DNA from: Flavobacterium shii | GTDB lineage: Bacteria; Bacteroidota; Bacteroidia; Flavobacteriales; Flavobacteriaceae | NCBI RefSeq assembly: GCF_025847235.1 | Contig: NZ_JAOZEW010000002.1 | Coordinates: 248,001 to 312,000, forward strand | DNA length: 64,000 nt | Direction: 5' to 3' | In this document: positions 56,133-64,000 of the stretch, in pieces | Numbering within the stretch: the first letter of the stretch is position 1 | How the letters are laid out: every line of letters begins with the position of its first letter | The notes under the pieces: generated by a model | The model's input: the letters and a program-made list of their open reading frames with translations, nothing else | Database searches by the model: none | What the model was told of the DNA's origin: nothing | Program-made: the position numbers and the translations under genes

Positions 56133-57335
56133 ATGAAAAAGTATTTCACTCCTCTTCTATCATTAATTTTTCTTTTCCTTTCTTTTATTTTAAATGCCCA
56201 ATCCAATAAAGACACTTATGTAGTTTTAGTTTCTATGGATGGCTTTCGTTGGGATTATGCGAAACAATTTAATCTCCCTAATCTAAAACAAATTGCTAAA
56301 GAAGGTATTCACGCAAAGTCTATGAAACCTTCTTATCCAAGTAAAACTTTCCCCAATCATTATTCTATTGTAACAGGACTTTATCCAGATCATCACGGGA
56401 TTATCAATAATGTTTTTTATGATGCAACACTAAATGAATCTTTTTCATTATCAACTAATGCAAAAAATGATTCCCGTTTTTATGGCGGAAATCCAATTTG
56501 GAATGTAGCTGAACAGCAAGGTATAAAAACAGCTTCTTTCTTCTGGCCTGGATCTGATACTGATCAGAAAAGACCAAGTTATTATAAAAATTACGACAAT
56601 AAAATTCCGTACGAAACCAGAATCGATACAGTACTGAAATGGTTACAGCTACCTGAGAAACAACGTCCACATTTGGTTACTTTGTATTTTGATGAACCGG
56701 ATCATACGGGACATAATTTTGGTCCGCTTTCTGTTGAAAATAAAAAAATGGTGATCAAAATGGATTCAATCATGGGAGAATTATCCCATAAATTAGATCA
56801 GTTAGCCATTGGAAAACAAATCAATTTAATTATTGTTTCAGATCACGGAATGGCTAGTATCAGCAATGATAAAAAAGTAGCTATCTTAGACTATCTAAAA
56901 CCGGAATGGTTGGATTATAAAAATGTAATTAATCCTATTATGAGTTTGCAGGCAAAAAGTGGTTATCAGGATTCTATTGCAAAAGCTTTAAAAAAAGTAC
57001 CACATATTAAGTTCTGGAGATCAACTGACGTTCCAAAGAGATTGCATTACGGCACAAATCCACGTGTACATGATTTTGTTATTGAAGCTGAAAAAGGATA
57101 TAGTTTGGTAAATAATAAAACGCAGAATATAAAAGGAGGTACACATGGCTACGATAATAAAGAGAAAGATATGCATGCCATTTTTTATGCAAAAGGTCCT
57201 GCTTTTAAAGTAGACAAAGAAGTTAAATCATTTCAGAATGTTTCTGTTTACCCTTTAATTGCCCACATTTTAGGATTAAAAATTGATAAAGTTGACGGGA
57301 AGTTAAGCGAAGTAAAATCAATGTTGGCAAATTAG
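56133..57335 (+). CDS. NPP-type alkaline phosphatase-superfamily phosphodiesterase
   Basis: About 400 residues from ATG 56133. It begins with a signal peptide (MKKYFTPLLSLIFLFLSFILNAQ). The metal site includes VSMDGFRWDY, the Thr nucleophile in YPSKTFPNHYSIVTGLYPDHHG and the later DEPDHTGHNFGP and IVSDHGMAS. This is the ectonucleotide pyrophosphatase/phosphodiesterase pattern. It should hydrolyse nucleotides or phosphodiesters in the periplasm. Confidence 0.88.
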   Translation: MKKYFTPLLSLIFLFLSFILNAQSNKDTYVVLVSMDGFRWDYAKQFNLPNLKQIAKEGIHAKSMKPSYPSKTFPNHYSIVTGLYPDHHGIINNVFYDATLNESFSLSTNAKNDSRFYGGNPIWNVAEQQGIKTASFFWPGSDTDQKRPSYYKNYDNKIPYETRIDTVLKWLQLPEKQRPHLVTLYFDEPDHTGHNFGPLSVENKKMVIKMDSIMGELSHKLDQLAIGKQINLIIVSDHGMASISNDKKVAILDYLKPEWLDYKNVINPIMSLQAKSGYQDSIAKALKKVPHIKFWRSTDVPKRLHYGTNPRVHDFVIEAEKGYSLVNNKTQNIKGGTHGYDNKEKDMHAIFYAKGPAFKVDKEVKSFQNVSVYPLIAHILGLKIDKVDGKLSEVKSMLAN

Positions 57336-57728
57336 AGAATTTTAGCATAACTAGCTTCTTGCTTTAGCGGAGGATTATAACATAAAAATAAAAAACAGCT
57401 TTAGCCAAAATTTTAAAATTCGGTTAAAGCATTTCGTTGAACCGCTTTCATATATATATAAACCATTCTCGTTTTATTTCGGGTTCTTCATCCTTGTTTG
57501 CACCAATTATTAGTCAATCAAATTACAATAGAGCCTACCCTATTTATAATCAACTTATCCTCTCACTATTTAAATTGCATGTGACTCCAAATTAAATGAG
57601 TTATCAAAATAAAATTAATTACGAGAACATATAAAACAAAAAAAAGTAGTAAAATTATTTTTACTACTTTTTAGCATTTTAGCTTATACCTAATAATCTG
57701 TATCGTTTTTTACGACGAGATATATCTA
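57336..57728. other. gene-free stretch between convergent genes
   Basis: Two hairpins are visible: GCTTTAGCC (57398-57406) with GGTTAAAGC (57422-57430), and AAAAAGTAGTAAAA (57641-57654) with TTTTACTACTTTTT ending about 57672. The second, with A- and T-runs, could end the dedA transcript on the minus strand. No coding frame is supported. Confidence 0.5.
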
Positions 57729-58409
57729 TTATATTTTATCTACTGGTCTTTTCTTTAATAGTTTCATTAAAACTGGAAAAGTTGTTATGATAACAATAAT
57801 TATAATAATGTATTCGATATGTTGTTTTAAGTCGATTCCTTGTTTCAAAAATATTCCGTAAAGATAATGTCCGGAAAATATTAGAATAAAAGCCCATAAA
57901 AATGAACTCAAAATATTATAGAACATAAATTTCTTTTTGTCCATAGATACGATTCCGGCAACTATAGGAGCAAATGTTCTAAAAATTGGTAAAAAGCGTG
58001 CATAAATTATTGCTTTACCTCCGTATTTTTCAAAGAAATCTTTTGATTGTAATAAGTATTTTTTCTTGAACCAAAAAGTATCTTCTTTTTTAAATAAATA
58101 ATACCCACTTTTGGCTCCAAACCAATATCCGGTCATGTTACCAAAAATCCCTGCAACGGCAACCATTAAAGCAAGTAAAAAAACATTTATAAAATCGTTC
58201 TCGATAAAAACCATGTTCTGAATTAAATCACGGCTATAAATTCCAGCTAAGAAAAGTAAACTGTCACCTGGTAAAAAGAAACCTGCAAAAAGTCCTGTTT
58301 CGGCAAAAACTATAAATAAAACAATGTATAAACCAATTTGAAATCCACCGATGGTAAGGGTAATATAAAACTCAGGATTGATTAATTGAGTCCAATCAAA
58401 ATTATTCAT
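57729..58409 (-). CDS. DedA family membrane protein
   Basis: The 226-residue protein has five or six membrane helices and the DedA block FAETGLFAGFFLPGDSLLFLAG, then GNMTGYWFGAKSG and GGKAIIYARFLPIFRTFAPIVAG. The family takes part in lipid carrier recycling and proton-dependent membrane homeostasis. Confidence 0.92.
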   Translation of the reverse strand: MNNFDWTQLINPEFYITLTIGGFQIGLYIVLFIVFAETGLFAGFFLPGDSLLFLAGIYSRDLIQNMVFIENDFINVFLLALMVAVAGIFGNMTGYWFGAKSGYYLFKKEDTFWFKKKYLLQSKDFFEKYGGKAIIYARFLPIFRTFAPIVAGIVSMDKKKFMFYNILSSFLWAFILIFSGHYLYGIFLKQGIDLKQHIEYIIIIIVIITTFPVLMKLLKKRPVDKI

Positions 58410-58513
58410 ATAAGCGATTTATTCGTTAAATTTATAAGTTGGTGAAAGTAATAATAAATTAGTTTAACCACAATAAATTGGCATATTTTAAAGTTTTATT
58501 AACGCTAAAAAAA

Positions 58514-58533
58514 GCCCAAATTCTCACTTGGGC
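58514..58533 (-). terminator. terminator after the HMA gene
   Basis: On the minus strand GCCCAA (58533-58528) pairs with TTGGGC (58519-58514), then T7. It starts a few bases after the HMA gene stop. Confidence 0.8.
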
Positions 58534-58540
58534 TTCAATA

Positions 58541-58882
58541 TTAATTTCTTTCGTATTTACAACACATAGGAAGTCCGTTGTAAACATCCTGTGTAGTCTT
58601 TGCAATGTCAGTATCATGACCTGCTTTTGCAATAGCATTTTTCACATCTGTTGGAGAAGTTTTCTCTTCGTTAAGGATTAAATTTAGTTTATGAGTACTA
58701 ATATCCCATGTTGCCGATTTTACTCCCGAAACACCAAAAGCAGCTTTTTCTATTCGTTTTTTACAATGCTCGCAATTTCCACTTACTTCGGTTTCGTATT
58801 TAGCATTTTTATTCTTTTTATCTTGTGCCTGAGCGGTAAAAGAAAAAAGAGCTACTAGTAAAACCATTATTACATTCTTCAT
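58541..58882 (-). CDS. heavy-metal-associated (HMA) domain protein, secreted
   Basis: The 113-residue protein has a signal peptide (MKNVIMVLLVALFSFTAQAQ), then an HMA ferredoxin-like domain with metal-binding C37-x-x-C40 (GNCEHCKKRIEKAA). The C-terminus adds a second Cys pair (MCCKY). It is probably a copper-binding or copper-sensing periplasmic protein. It follows a TonB receptor gene (42 bp) in the same orientation. Confidence 0.87.
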   Translation of the reverse strand: MKNVIMVLLVALFSFTAQAQDKKNKNAKYETEVSGNCEHCKKRIEKAAFGVSGVKSATWDISTHKLNLILNEEKTSPTDVKNAIAKAGHDTDIAKTTQDVYNGLPMCCKYERN

Positions 58883-58924
58883 TTTGTTTTATTTTAAAGT
58901 GTTTAATTATTTTATTTTTGAGTT

Positions 58925-60931
58925 TTATTTTATTTTAAATCGCAATCCTGCATAATACATTTGTCCAAAAACCGGAGCATATACAATCGATGCGTCAAAA
59001 TTTGGTCCAAATGGATTATCGCTTCCTAAAATCGCTTTGTCTTGTCGGTAATTCCCAATATTCTCCCCCCCTACATAGACTTCAAAAGTATCCGAAAAAA
59101 CTCTTGTAACCTGAGCATTCATTAAGGAATATGAAGGTGAAAATTCGGGCAATCTGTCTTTCTCAGGATTTGAGGCCGTATTAGGCAATTGTTGTTCTCC
59201 AATCCAATTAAAGGTATAATCCATTTTCCATTGTTTCCCATTAACTAGATTTGTCTCATATTCCAAATTACCAAAGAAACGATGTTTCGCCTGTAATGGT
59301 CTTTCGAAATTTCCTGATAAATAATCTGTTCGGATATCATAATATTTATATGCTGAACGGAAATTAAAATTCTTTAGTAATTCATAGTTAAATTCGACTT
59401 GTAAGCTATTTGCATATGATTTTCCGTTTAAATTATAAAACAAAACCTCCTGCGGACTTTGCATTACATCTACAACAACCTGATTTTTGAAATCGGTTCT
59501 GTATAAATCAAAAACAACTTCGGCATTTTTATTAAACAAAGAAAACTTTTGCGAAAAGCTTAATCCATAATTCCACGCAATCTCAGGGTTCATTCCGTAA
59601 ATCTTTCCGCTATTATCTAAAATCGAAAATACTCTTGAACTAGCAAAAAGCTGCTGATTCTCGGCAAAAATATTAGCAGAACGTTTTCCTCTACCTGCCG
59701 AAAATCTCAAAACTGCTTTCTCCCAAGGATTGTATCTCACATGTAAACGTGGTGTTACAAAAGTCCCTAAGCGATTATGATTATCGATTCTTCCGCCTAA
59801 AATTATGCTAAAATTATCGGTGTTATCATATGTATATTCAAAGAAAGCTCCAATAGAATTATCGATTCGGCTATAATCCGTTACATTTACAAACTCTTGG
59901 TATTGATCATAGGTAAAGTTCAATCCTGTTGCAAATTTATTCTTGGTATTATCTACAATCGAATTAAAAATCAAATTTGAATAATAACTATTCTGCTTGA
60001 TATTATATTGGTTTAAACCAAAGTAAGATTTTTGATTATGACTATTAAATGCATTCTGAAAACCAATACTCTGAAAAGGCATATCGGGAAAAACATATCC
60101 TACTTTGGTCGATACATCGATTCGCTCTGTATTAATCTCTGATCCCCAATAATTGGTTGTTCCTTTATCTCGATCTTTATCAAAATCAAGTTCGCCAGTT
60201 TGTTTTTTATCATTCATATACCTCAAATTAACAAACCCTACCCAGCCTTTTTTGGCGTTATAATATTGATATCTATTTAAAATATTGATTTGTTTTGCCA
60301 ATGGATTATCCATAAATCCATCATGATTCATGTCTGTTTTTGCAACACGTGCATTCCCATGAACCAATAAACTAGTTGCCCATTTATCTGAAAGTTGTTT
60401 GGTAAAATGAGTATTTAATTCAAACCGAGAATCGGTAGAACCATAAGCGTTGAGAAAAAACGGAATGTCATTTATAGGTTTTAATAATTCTGTATTTATT
60501 TGCCCCGAAATACTTTCGTATCCATTTACAACACTTCCTGCGCCTTTGGTAATCTGAATACTTTCGACCCAGGTTCCAGGCGTAAATGACAATCCATAAG
60601 CCTGAGAAGCACCACGAACCGATGGAACATTTTCTTCGGTAATCATTAAATAAGGACTGGTAAGACCCAGCATTTTAATTTGCTTAGTTCCCGTTAACGC
60701 ATCCGAAAAATTAACATCTATTGATGGATTGGTTTCGAAACTTTCGGCAAGATTACAACAAGCTGCCTTTAGTAATTCCTTACTCGTTATAAGTGAAGTA
60801 TTTCCTGTAAGGGTATATGATTTTTTAATTCCTTTTTGCTTTTTAGTAATCTTAACTTCTTCTAGATTTTCTTGCGAAAAAACAGGAATACAAAGCAAAA
60901 GCATAGCAAAAAGCGCTATATTTTTTTTCAT
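58925..60931 (-). CDS. TonB-dependent outer-membrane receptor
   Basis: The 668-residue protein has a signal peptide, a plug domain and a 22-strand barrel ending in YAGLRFKIK. The plug includes KELLKAACCNLAESFETNPSIDVNFSD, a Cys pair unusual in this domain, and TKGAGSVVNGYESISGQIN. It should import a metal complex or similar ligand with TonB energy. The HMA protein and the HYC_CC_PP gene on each side point to copper or another transition metal. Confidence 0.9.
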   Translation of the reverse strand: MKKNIALFAMLLLCIPVFSQENLEEVKITKKQKGIKKSYTLTGNTSLITSKELLKAACCNLAESFETNPSIDVNFSDALTGTKQIKMLGLTSPYLMITEENVPSVRGASQAYGLSFTPGTWVESIQITKGAGSVVNGYESISGQINTELLKPINDIPFFLNAYGSTDSRFELNTHFTKQLSDKWATSLLVHGNARVAKTDMNHDGFMDNPLAKQINILNRYQYYNAKKGWVGFVNLRYMNDKKQTGELDFDKDRDKGTTNYWGSEINTERIDVSTKVGYVFPDMPFQSIGFQNAFNSHNQKSYFGLNQYNIKQNSYYSNLIFNSIVDNTKNKFATGLNFTYDQYQEFVNVTDYSRIDNSIGAFFEYTYDNTDNFSIILGGRIDNHNRLGTFVTPRLHVRYNPWEKAVLRFSAGRGKRSANIFAENQQLFASSRVFSILDNSGKIYGMNPEIAWNYGLSFSQKFSLFNKNAEVVFDLYRTDFKNQVVVDVMQSPQEVLFYNLNGKSYANSLQVEFNYELLKNFNFRSAYKYYDIRTDYLSGNFERPLQAKHRFFGNLEYETNLVNGKQWKMDYTFNWIGEQQLPNTASNPEKDRLPEFSPSYSLMNAQVTRVFSDTFEVYVGGENIGNYRQDKAILGSDNPFGPNFDASIVYAPVFGQMYYAGLRFKIK

Positions 60932-61003
60932 GAAAATAATTTTTAATGCTTAAAAAAGTACATTCAAATCACGATAAATGATTTGACTTTAAAAACATTA
61001 AAA

Positions 61004-61405
61004 TCAGGCGTAAAATATATATTGATGATAGAGTTTAAATAGCGGTGGCGCATGAGCATCGCTATAATAAGTAGTTAACTGTTTGCTTTTAAAATTTGGA
61101 ACAGAGAAAAAAGCAACTGTTTTAATTTCTTGAATAGTAAAAGGAAAATCAAGCTGAAACAAAAATGTCTTAATAGTAGCTGTATCTGATTTTTTCTCAA
61201 AATGAACAACTTTATCTTTACAGCAGGATGACTTTTTTTCCTGAGCTGCTCCGCAACATCTTTTCCCAGATGAAGCTTGTACTGTTGTATTTAATGAAAT
61301 CGAAGCTAGTTTGCCTCCACAATAATGCACGTCGAAAGCTAATCCTACATTGGAGACCAATAGCAGGAATGCCAAAAACAAACTAGTGCATCTTTTTAAA
61401 TTCAT
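61004..61405 (-). CDS. HYC_CC_PP family protein
   Basis: The 133-residue protein carries the family signatures: DVHYCGGKLA (HYC, about 26-35), paired cysteines (CC at 50-51 and 61-62) and HAPPLFKLYHQY (PP) near the C-terminus. The N-terminus is a signal or membrane helix. The family is short, secreted and found beside TonB receptors and HMA proteins in Bacteroidota. Its Cys/His content suggests metal binding. It lies 72 bp upstream of the receptor gene. Confidence 0.87.
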   Translation of the reverse strand: MNLKRCTSLFLAFLLLVSNVGLAFDVHYCGGKLASISLNTTVQASSGKRCCGAAQEKKSSCCKDKVVHFEKKSDTATIKTFLFQLDFPFTIQEIKTVAFFSVPNFKSKQLTTYYSDAHAPPLFKLYHQYIFYA

Positions 61406-61472
61406 ACTGCAAAATTAGCATTATAATTATTTCCCAAAATGAAATTCTTGTTAAAAATTAAAAAAAGTAGTA

Positions 61473-62828
61473 TCACAATTCAAACTCCTGCCCCATTAAA
61501 GGGATTGTACAATTAAATCCATACTTTTCTTTGATTTTTATACGAAGTGCATCTGCGGGAACATTTTCTCCATGCACAAGAAATACCTTTTTGGGCTTTT
61601 GCTCCAATGCCGAAAGCCAATTAAGCAAATCATCTTGATCCCCATGAGCCGAAAGCCCTGCTATTTCTAAGACTTTTGCACGAACCGAAAAATATTTTCC
61701 ACGAATTTTAATTTCTTCAGCACCTTCTAATAATTTTCTACCTCGAGTTCCTTCAGCTTGGTAACCAACTATGATTACTGTAGTTTGTGGTAAACTAATA
61801 TAATGTTCAAAATAATTCAACACCCTCCCTCCAGTAGCCATTCCGCTTGCAGCAATAATCACTTTGGCGCTTTTATTATAAATAATATCCATAGTTTCCT
61901 GATAATCCGAGACTAGAGAAAACATCTTGGTCATACCTTCACACTCCTCCATCGTTAATTTATGCCAGTCTTTATTATTAATAAATATTTCCAAAGCACT
62001 AATTCCCATCGGGGTATCTATAATATATGGCATATTCGGAATCCTACCTTCTTTTTTTAATTGCCACAACAAGTACATTATACTTTGCGCTCGCTCTACT
62101 GCAAAACTTGGTATAATGACTGTCCCTTTTTTTTGGAATGCTTTATTAACATATTCTGCCAGTTCTTCTTTGGCATCTGTATCCGGATGCAGTCGATTAC
62201 CATAAGTACTTTCTAGAAATATATAATCTCCTTTTTTGGGTTTTTCCGGCGGGTACAACAATACATCATTATCACGACCAATATCTCCAGAGAAAACCAA
62301 TGTTTTTTTCTCGGCTGTCAATGCAATACTACATGCTCCCATAATATGCCCTGCAGTAGAAAAAACTGCTGAAATATCTGCTTCTAATAAAAACGGCTCG
62401 TTGATTTTTACTACTCTAAAAAGCGGAAAAACTTTCTTGGCTTGCTCAACCGTATAAAGTGGCTCTGCAATTTCATGTCTGGAATATTGCTCTTCATTGG
62501 CTTTATTCGCCTCTTCTTCCTGAATTTTGGCACTGTCTAAAAGAATAAGTTTGGCTATTTCTTTTGTTGGACCCGAACAATAAATTCTCCCTTTAAAACC
62601 TTGATATACCAATCTTGGTAACCAACCACAATGATCTAAATGACCATGAGTAAGCAACACAAAATCTATCGTAGAAGGTAAAACCGATAAAGGCTCCCAA
62701 TTGAGTTCCCGTAGAGGTTTTATACCTTGAAACTGTCCACAATCAATTAAAACTCTAACACCATTACTCTCAATCAACGTTTTAGAACCAGTTACGGTTC
62801 CTGCACCTCCAATAAATTTGACTTTCAT
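61473..62828 (-). CDS. MBL-fold RNA-processing nuclease (beta-CASP)
   Basis: The 451-residue protein has the metallo-beta-lactamase zinc motif HGHLDH (61-66) and the beta-CASP insertion (PSFAVERAQSIMYLLWQL, AASGMATGGRVLNYFEHYI, GLSAHGDQDDLLNWLSAL). It matches bacterial CPSF-like/Ysh1-type nucleases. It should cut RNA. No operon partner is evident, but an ATP-cone/endonuclease gene lies 40 bp upstream. Confidence 0.92.
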   Translation of the reverse strand: MKVKFIGGAGTVTGSKTLIESNGVRVLIDCGQFQGIKPLRELNWEPLSVLPSTIDFVLLTHGHLDHCGWLPRLVYQGFKGRIYCSGPTKEIAKLILLDSAKIQEEEANKANEEQYSRHEIAEPLYTVEQAKKVFPLFRVVKINEPFLLEADISAVFSTAGHIMGACSIALTAEKKTLVFSGDIGRDNDVLLYPPEKPKKGDYIFLESTYGNRLHPDTDAKEELAEYVNKAFQKKGTVIIPSFAVERAQSIMYLLWQLKKEGRIPNMPYIIDTPMGISALEIFINNKDWHKLTMEECEGMTKMFSLVSDYQETMDIIYNKSAKVIIAASGMATGGRVLNYFEHYISLPQTTVIIVGYQAEGTRGRKLLEGAEEIKIRGKYFSVRAKVLEIAGLSAHGDQDDLLNWLSALEQKPKKVFLVHGENVPADALRIKIKEKYGFNCTIPLMGQEFEL

Positions 62829-62868
62829 TTCATTTGAATTTAATATTATACTGGAAAAAACTTTATCC

Positions 62869-63699
62869 TCAAGAATACCGACATAATTCCGACGCTTCTT
62901 TTACAATACTTATTATTCTTTGAGAACTCAATCCAATTTCTTCTAAACGATTCTTATTACTCAATAACTCTTTTACCAAAATAACATCCAAAACCAATAA
63001 TTTATCTTTCTCCGCCAGAGTTAATGTAGTCAAACATGTTATTGGATAAAGATTATGGCCTTCATTCATTGTTCGCAAATTACTGTCCTTGGGAAAATCC
63101 CAACTCAATAAATTTAACCCTGAGCACACGCCAAACGCAATTGCATCTGATGTAAATCGATTATTGGTTACAATCCAACACCCTGAGATACTATCTTTAT
63201 CTGTAAAAACGGAATGCCTTCTTTCTTTTAAATCATTATATCGAGATAGGATATACATAGGGACTTTCACATCGGTACTGGCTTCTTTTCCCATATGAAA
63301 TTTACATTCTACCATCGCGATGCTGTCATTTTTCTTTATCAAAACATCTATTTCATGCGAAACACACTTGCCTTGCAAAGTTAGATTGGTTTTGGTTTCA
63401 TAATTTTCCTTGGAAAAAAGTCGGGCAATATATTTTTCAAAATAAAACCCTGCCGGACCTAATAGCTGGATTGCTTCTTTTAAATTATAACGTGCTGCAT
63501 GAGAATGGGAGTCCTTTCTTAACAATCTAAAAGCCATCTTATAGATTTTCTTTGTAGAAATACCTTCATAAATTTCTTTATCGATTTTTTGCAAAACATC
63601 CTGAACAATCGATCGGCTAGCGCCAGAATTAAGTAGAGATTGTTCTAATTTTCTCCGATCAAAAACAACTAAATCTCCAGACTTTTTTACAACCTTCAT
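62869..63699 (-). CDS. ATP-cone and restriction-endonuclease-like fusion protein
   Basis: About 276 residues from ATG 63699 (the TTG at 63732 is unlikely). The N-terminal ATP-cone domain begins KKSGDLVVFDRRKLEQSLLNSGA and continues with FRLLRKDSHSHAARYNLKEAI. The C-terminal part is a PD-(D/E)XK-like nuclease: EIDVLIKKNDSIAMVECKFH (D and E-x-K). Fusions of this kind are scattered and their function is unknown; it may be a nucleotide-gated nuclease. It lies 40 bp upstream of the RNA nuclease gene in the same direction. Confidence 0.82.
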   Translation of the reverse strand: MKVVKKSGDLVVFDRRKLEQSLLNSGASRSIVQDVLQKIDKEIYEGISTKKIYKMAFRLLRKDSHSHAARYNLKEAIQLLGPAGFYFEKYIARLFSKENYETKTNLTLQGKCVSHEIDVLIKKNDSIAMVECKFHMGKEASTDVKVPMYILSRYNDLKERRHSVFTDKDSISGCWIVTNNRFTSDAIAFGVCSGLNLLSWDFPKDSNLRTMNEGHNLYPITCLTTLTLAEKDKLLVLDVILVKELLSNKNRLEEIGLSSQRIISIVKEASELCRYS

Positions 63700-63760
63700 A
63701 TGTTTTGTGATTTGGCAATTAAACAAATACAATCCAACTATTAAAGATACGAAAAAAGGT

Positions 63761-63997
63761 TTATTTATTTATTTTTTGATAATAAAATCCCGGAATAAAC
63801 AATAAAATAAGAATTGGCTGAATCAGAAAACGACGAATATAAAAAAGTATCAGATTATTTTTATTCGTATAAAAATAAAGAACACTATAAAAGGCAATTA
63901 CCAAAACTATGAAAAACAAAACATACAATACTGTTGAGAATTTAACCAAATCGATTTCTTCAAAAAGAATATAGATTATCGCCAATGACAATATCAT
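63761..63997 (-). CDS. small hypothetical membrane protein, possibly 5'-partial
   Basis: The 78-residue protein has two hydrophobic segments (about 22-42 and 58-71) and is otherwise basic. The frame stays open to the window edge, so the true start may lie outside. No family is recognised. Confidence 0.5.
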   Translation of the reverse strand: MILSLAIIYILFEEIDLVKFSTVLYVLFFIVLVIAFYSVLYFYTNKNNLILFYIRRFLIQPILILLFIPGFYYQKINK

Positions 63998-64000
63998 ATT

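Overview
The window is a low-GC Bacteroidota chromosome segment, most likely Flavobacterium or a close relative. The evidence is a gldKLMN gliding/type IX secretion cluster, promoters of the TTG-N(17-23)-TAnnTTTG type (for example at 26323, 31837 and 48382), weak ribosome binding sites, and several interspersed repeats typical of flavobacterial intergenic DNA.

Region 1 (1 to about 17.6 kb) is accessory DNA. It opens with a WG-repeat fragment, a Toprim/CHC2-type primase-like gene, a nested-palindrome oriT candidate, a mobC-like gene and a relaxase gene. A long same-strand defence operon follows (3569-16471). It is a type I restriction-modification system (hsdM, hsdS, hsdR) with a lone half-size hsdS in front and several extra genes inside: a CD-NTase with a C-terminal sensor domain, a SLATT two-helix membrane effector, a DUF6119/TIGR04141 protein, a DUF1016/YhcG PD-(D/E)XK protein and, at the end, a YgjP/M48-type metallopeptidase. 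A decayed hsdS fragment remains between the CBASS-like genes and the DUF6119 gene. A short radC with a large inverted repeat upstream closes the region.

Region 2 (17.6-25.4 kb) is a gene-poor border. It holds a probable tRNA-Glu relic, an intact tRNA-Glu(UUC), a small membrane ORF, an acyltransferase, and a divergent pair made of a tandem NTase-HEPN-like protein and an S24/LexA-like repressor with palindromes between them. A GT39 glycosyltransferase and a 250 bp composite inverted repeat follow.

Region 3 (25.4-64 kb) is mostly core chromosome. It carries DUF1761, a GNAT/FemAB-like protein, a lipid kinase and an APP1 phosphatase (divergent), ABC-F, DUF983, a DAO-type oxidoreductase, gldKLMN, an arginase-fold protein that has lost metal ligands, topA, a glycerol regulon (DeoR-family regulator, glpD, glpK, glpF, outer-membrane protein) with a helically phased operator candidate, miaB, a GxxExxY cassette, a sigma-54 activator, lptE, a TPR-like gene, secG, groES-groEL, an NPP-type phosphodiesterase, DedA, a metal-related cluster (HMA protein, TonB receptor, HYC_CC_PP protein), an RNA metallo-beta-lactamase nuclease and an ATP-cone/endonuclease fusion.

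The most interesting parts are the composite defence operon, the in-frame palindromic repeats in its DUF1016 gene, the 72-residue protein with a duplicated RSDxHxGT motif, the tandem NTase-HEPN gene facing an S24 repressor, and the arginase-like pseudoenzyme beside gldKLMN.
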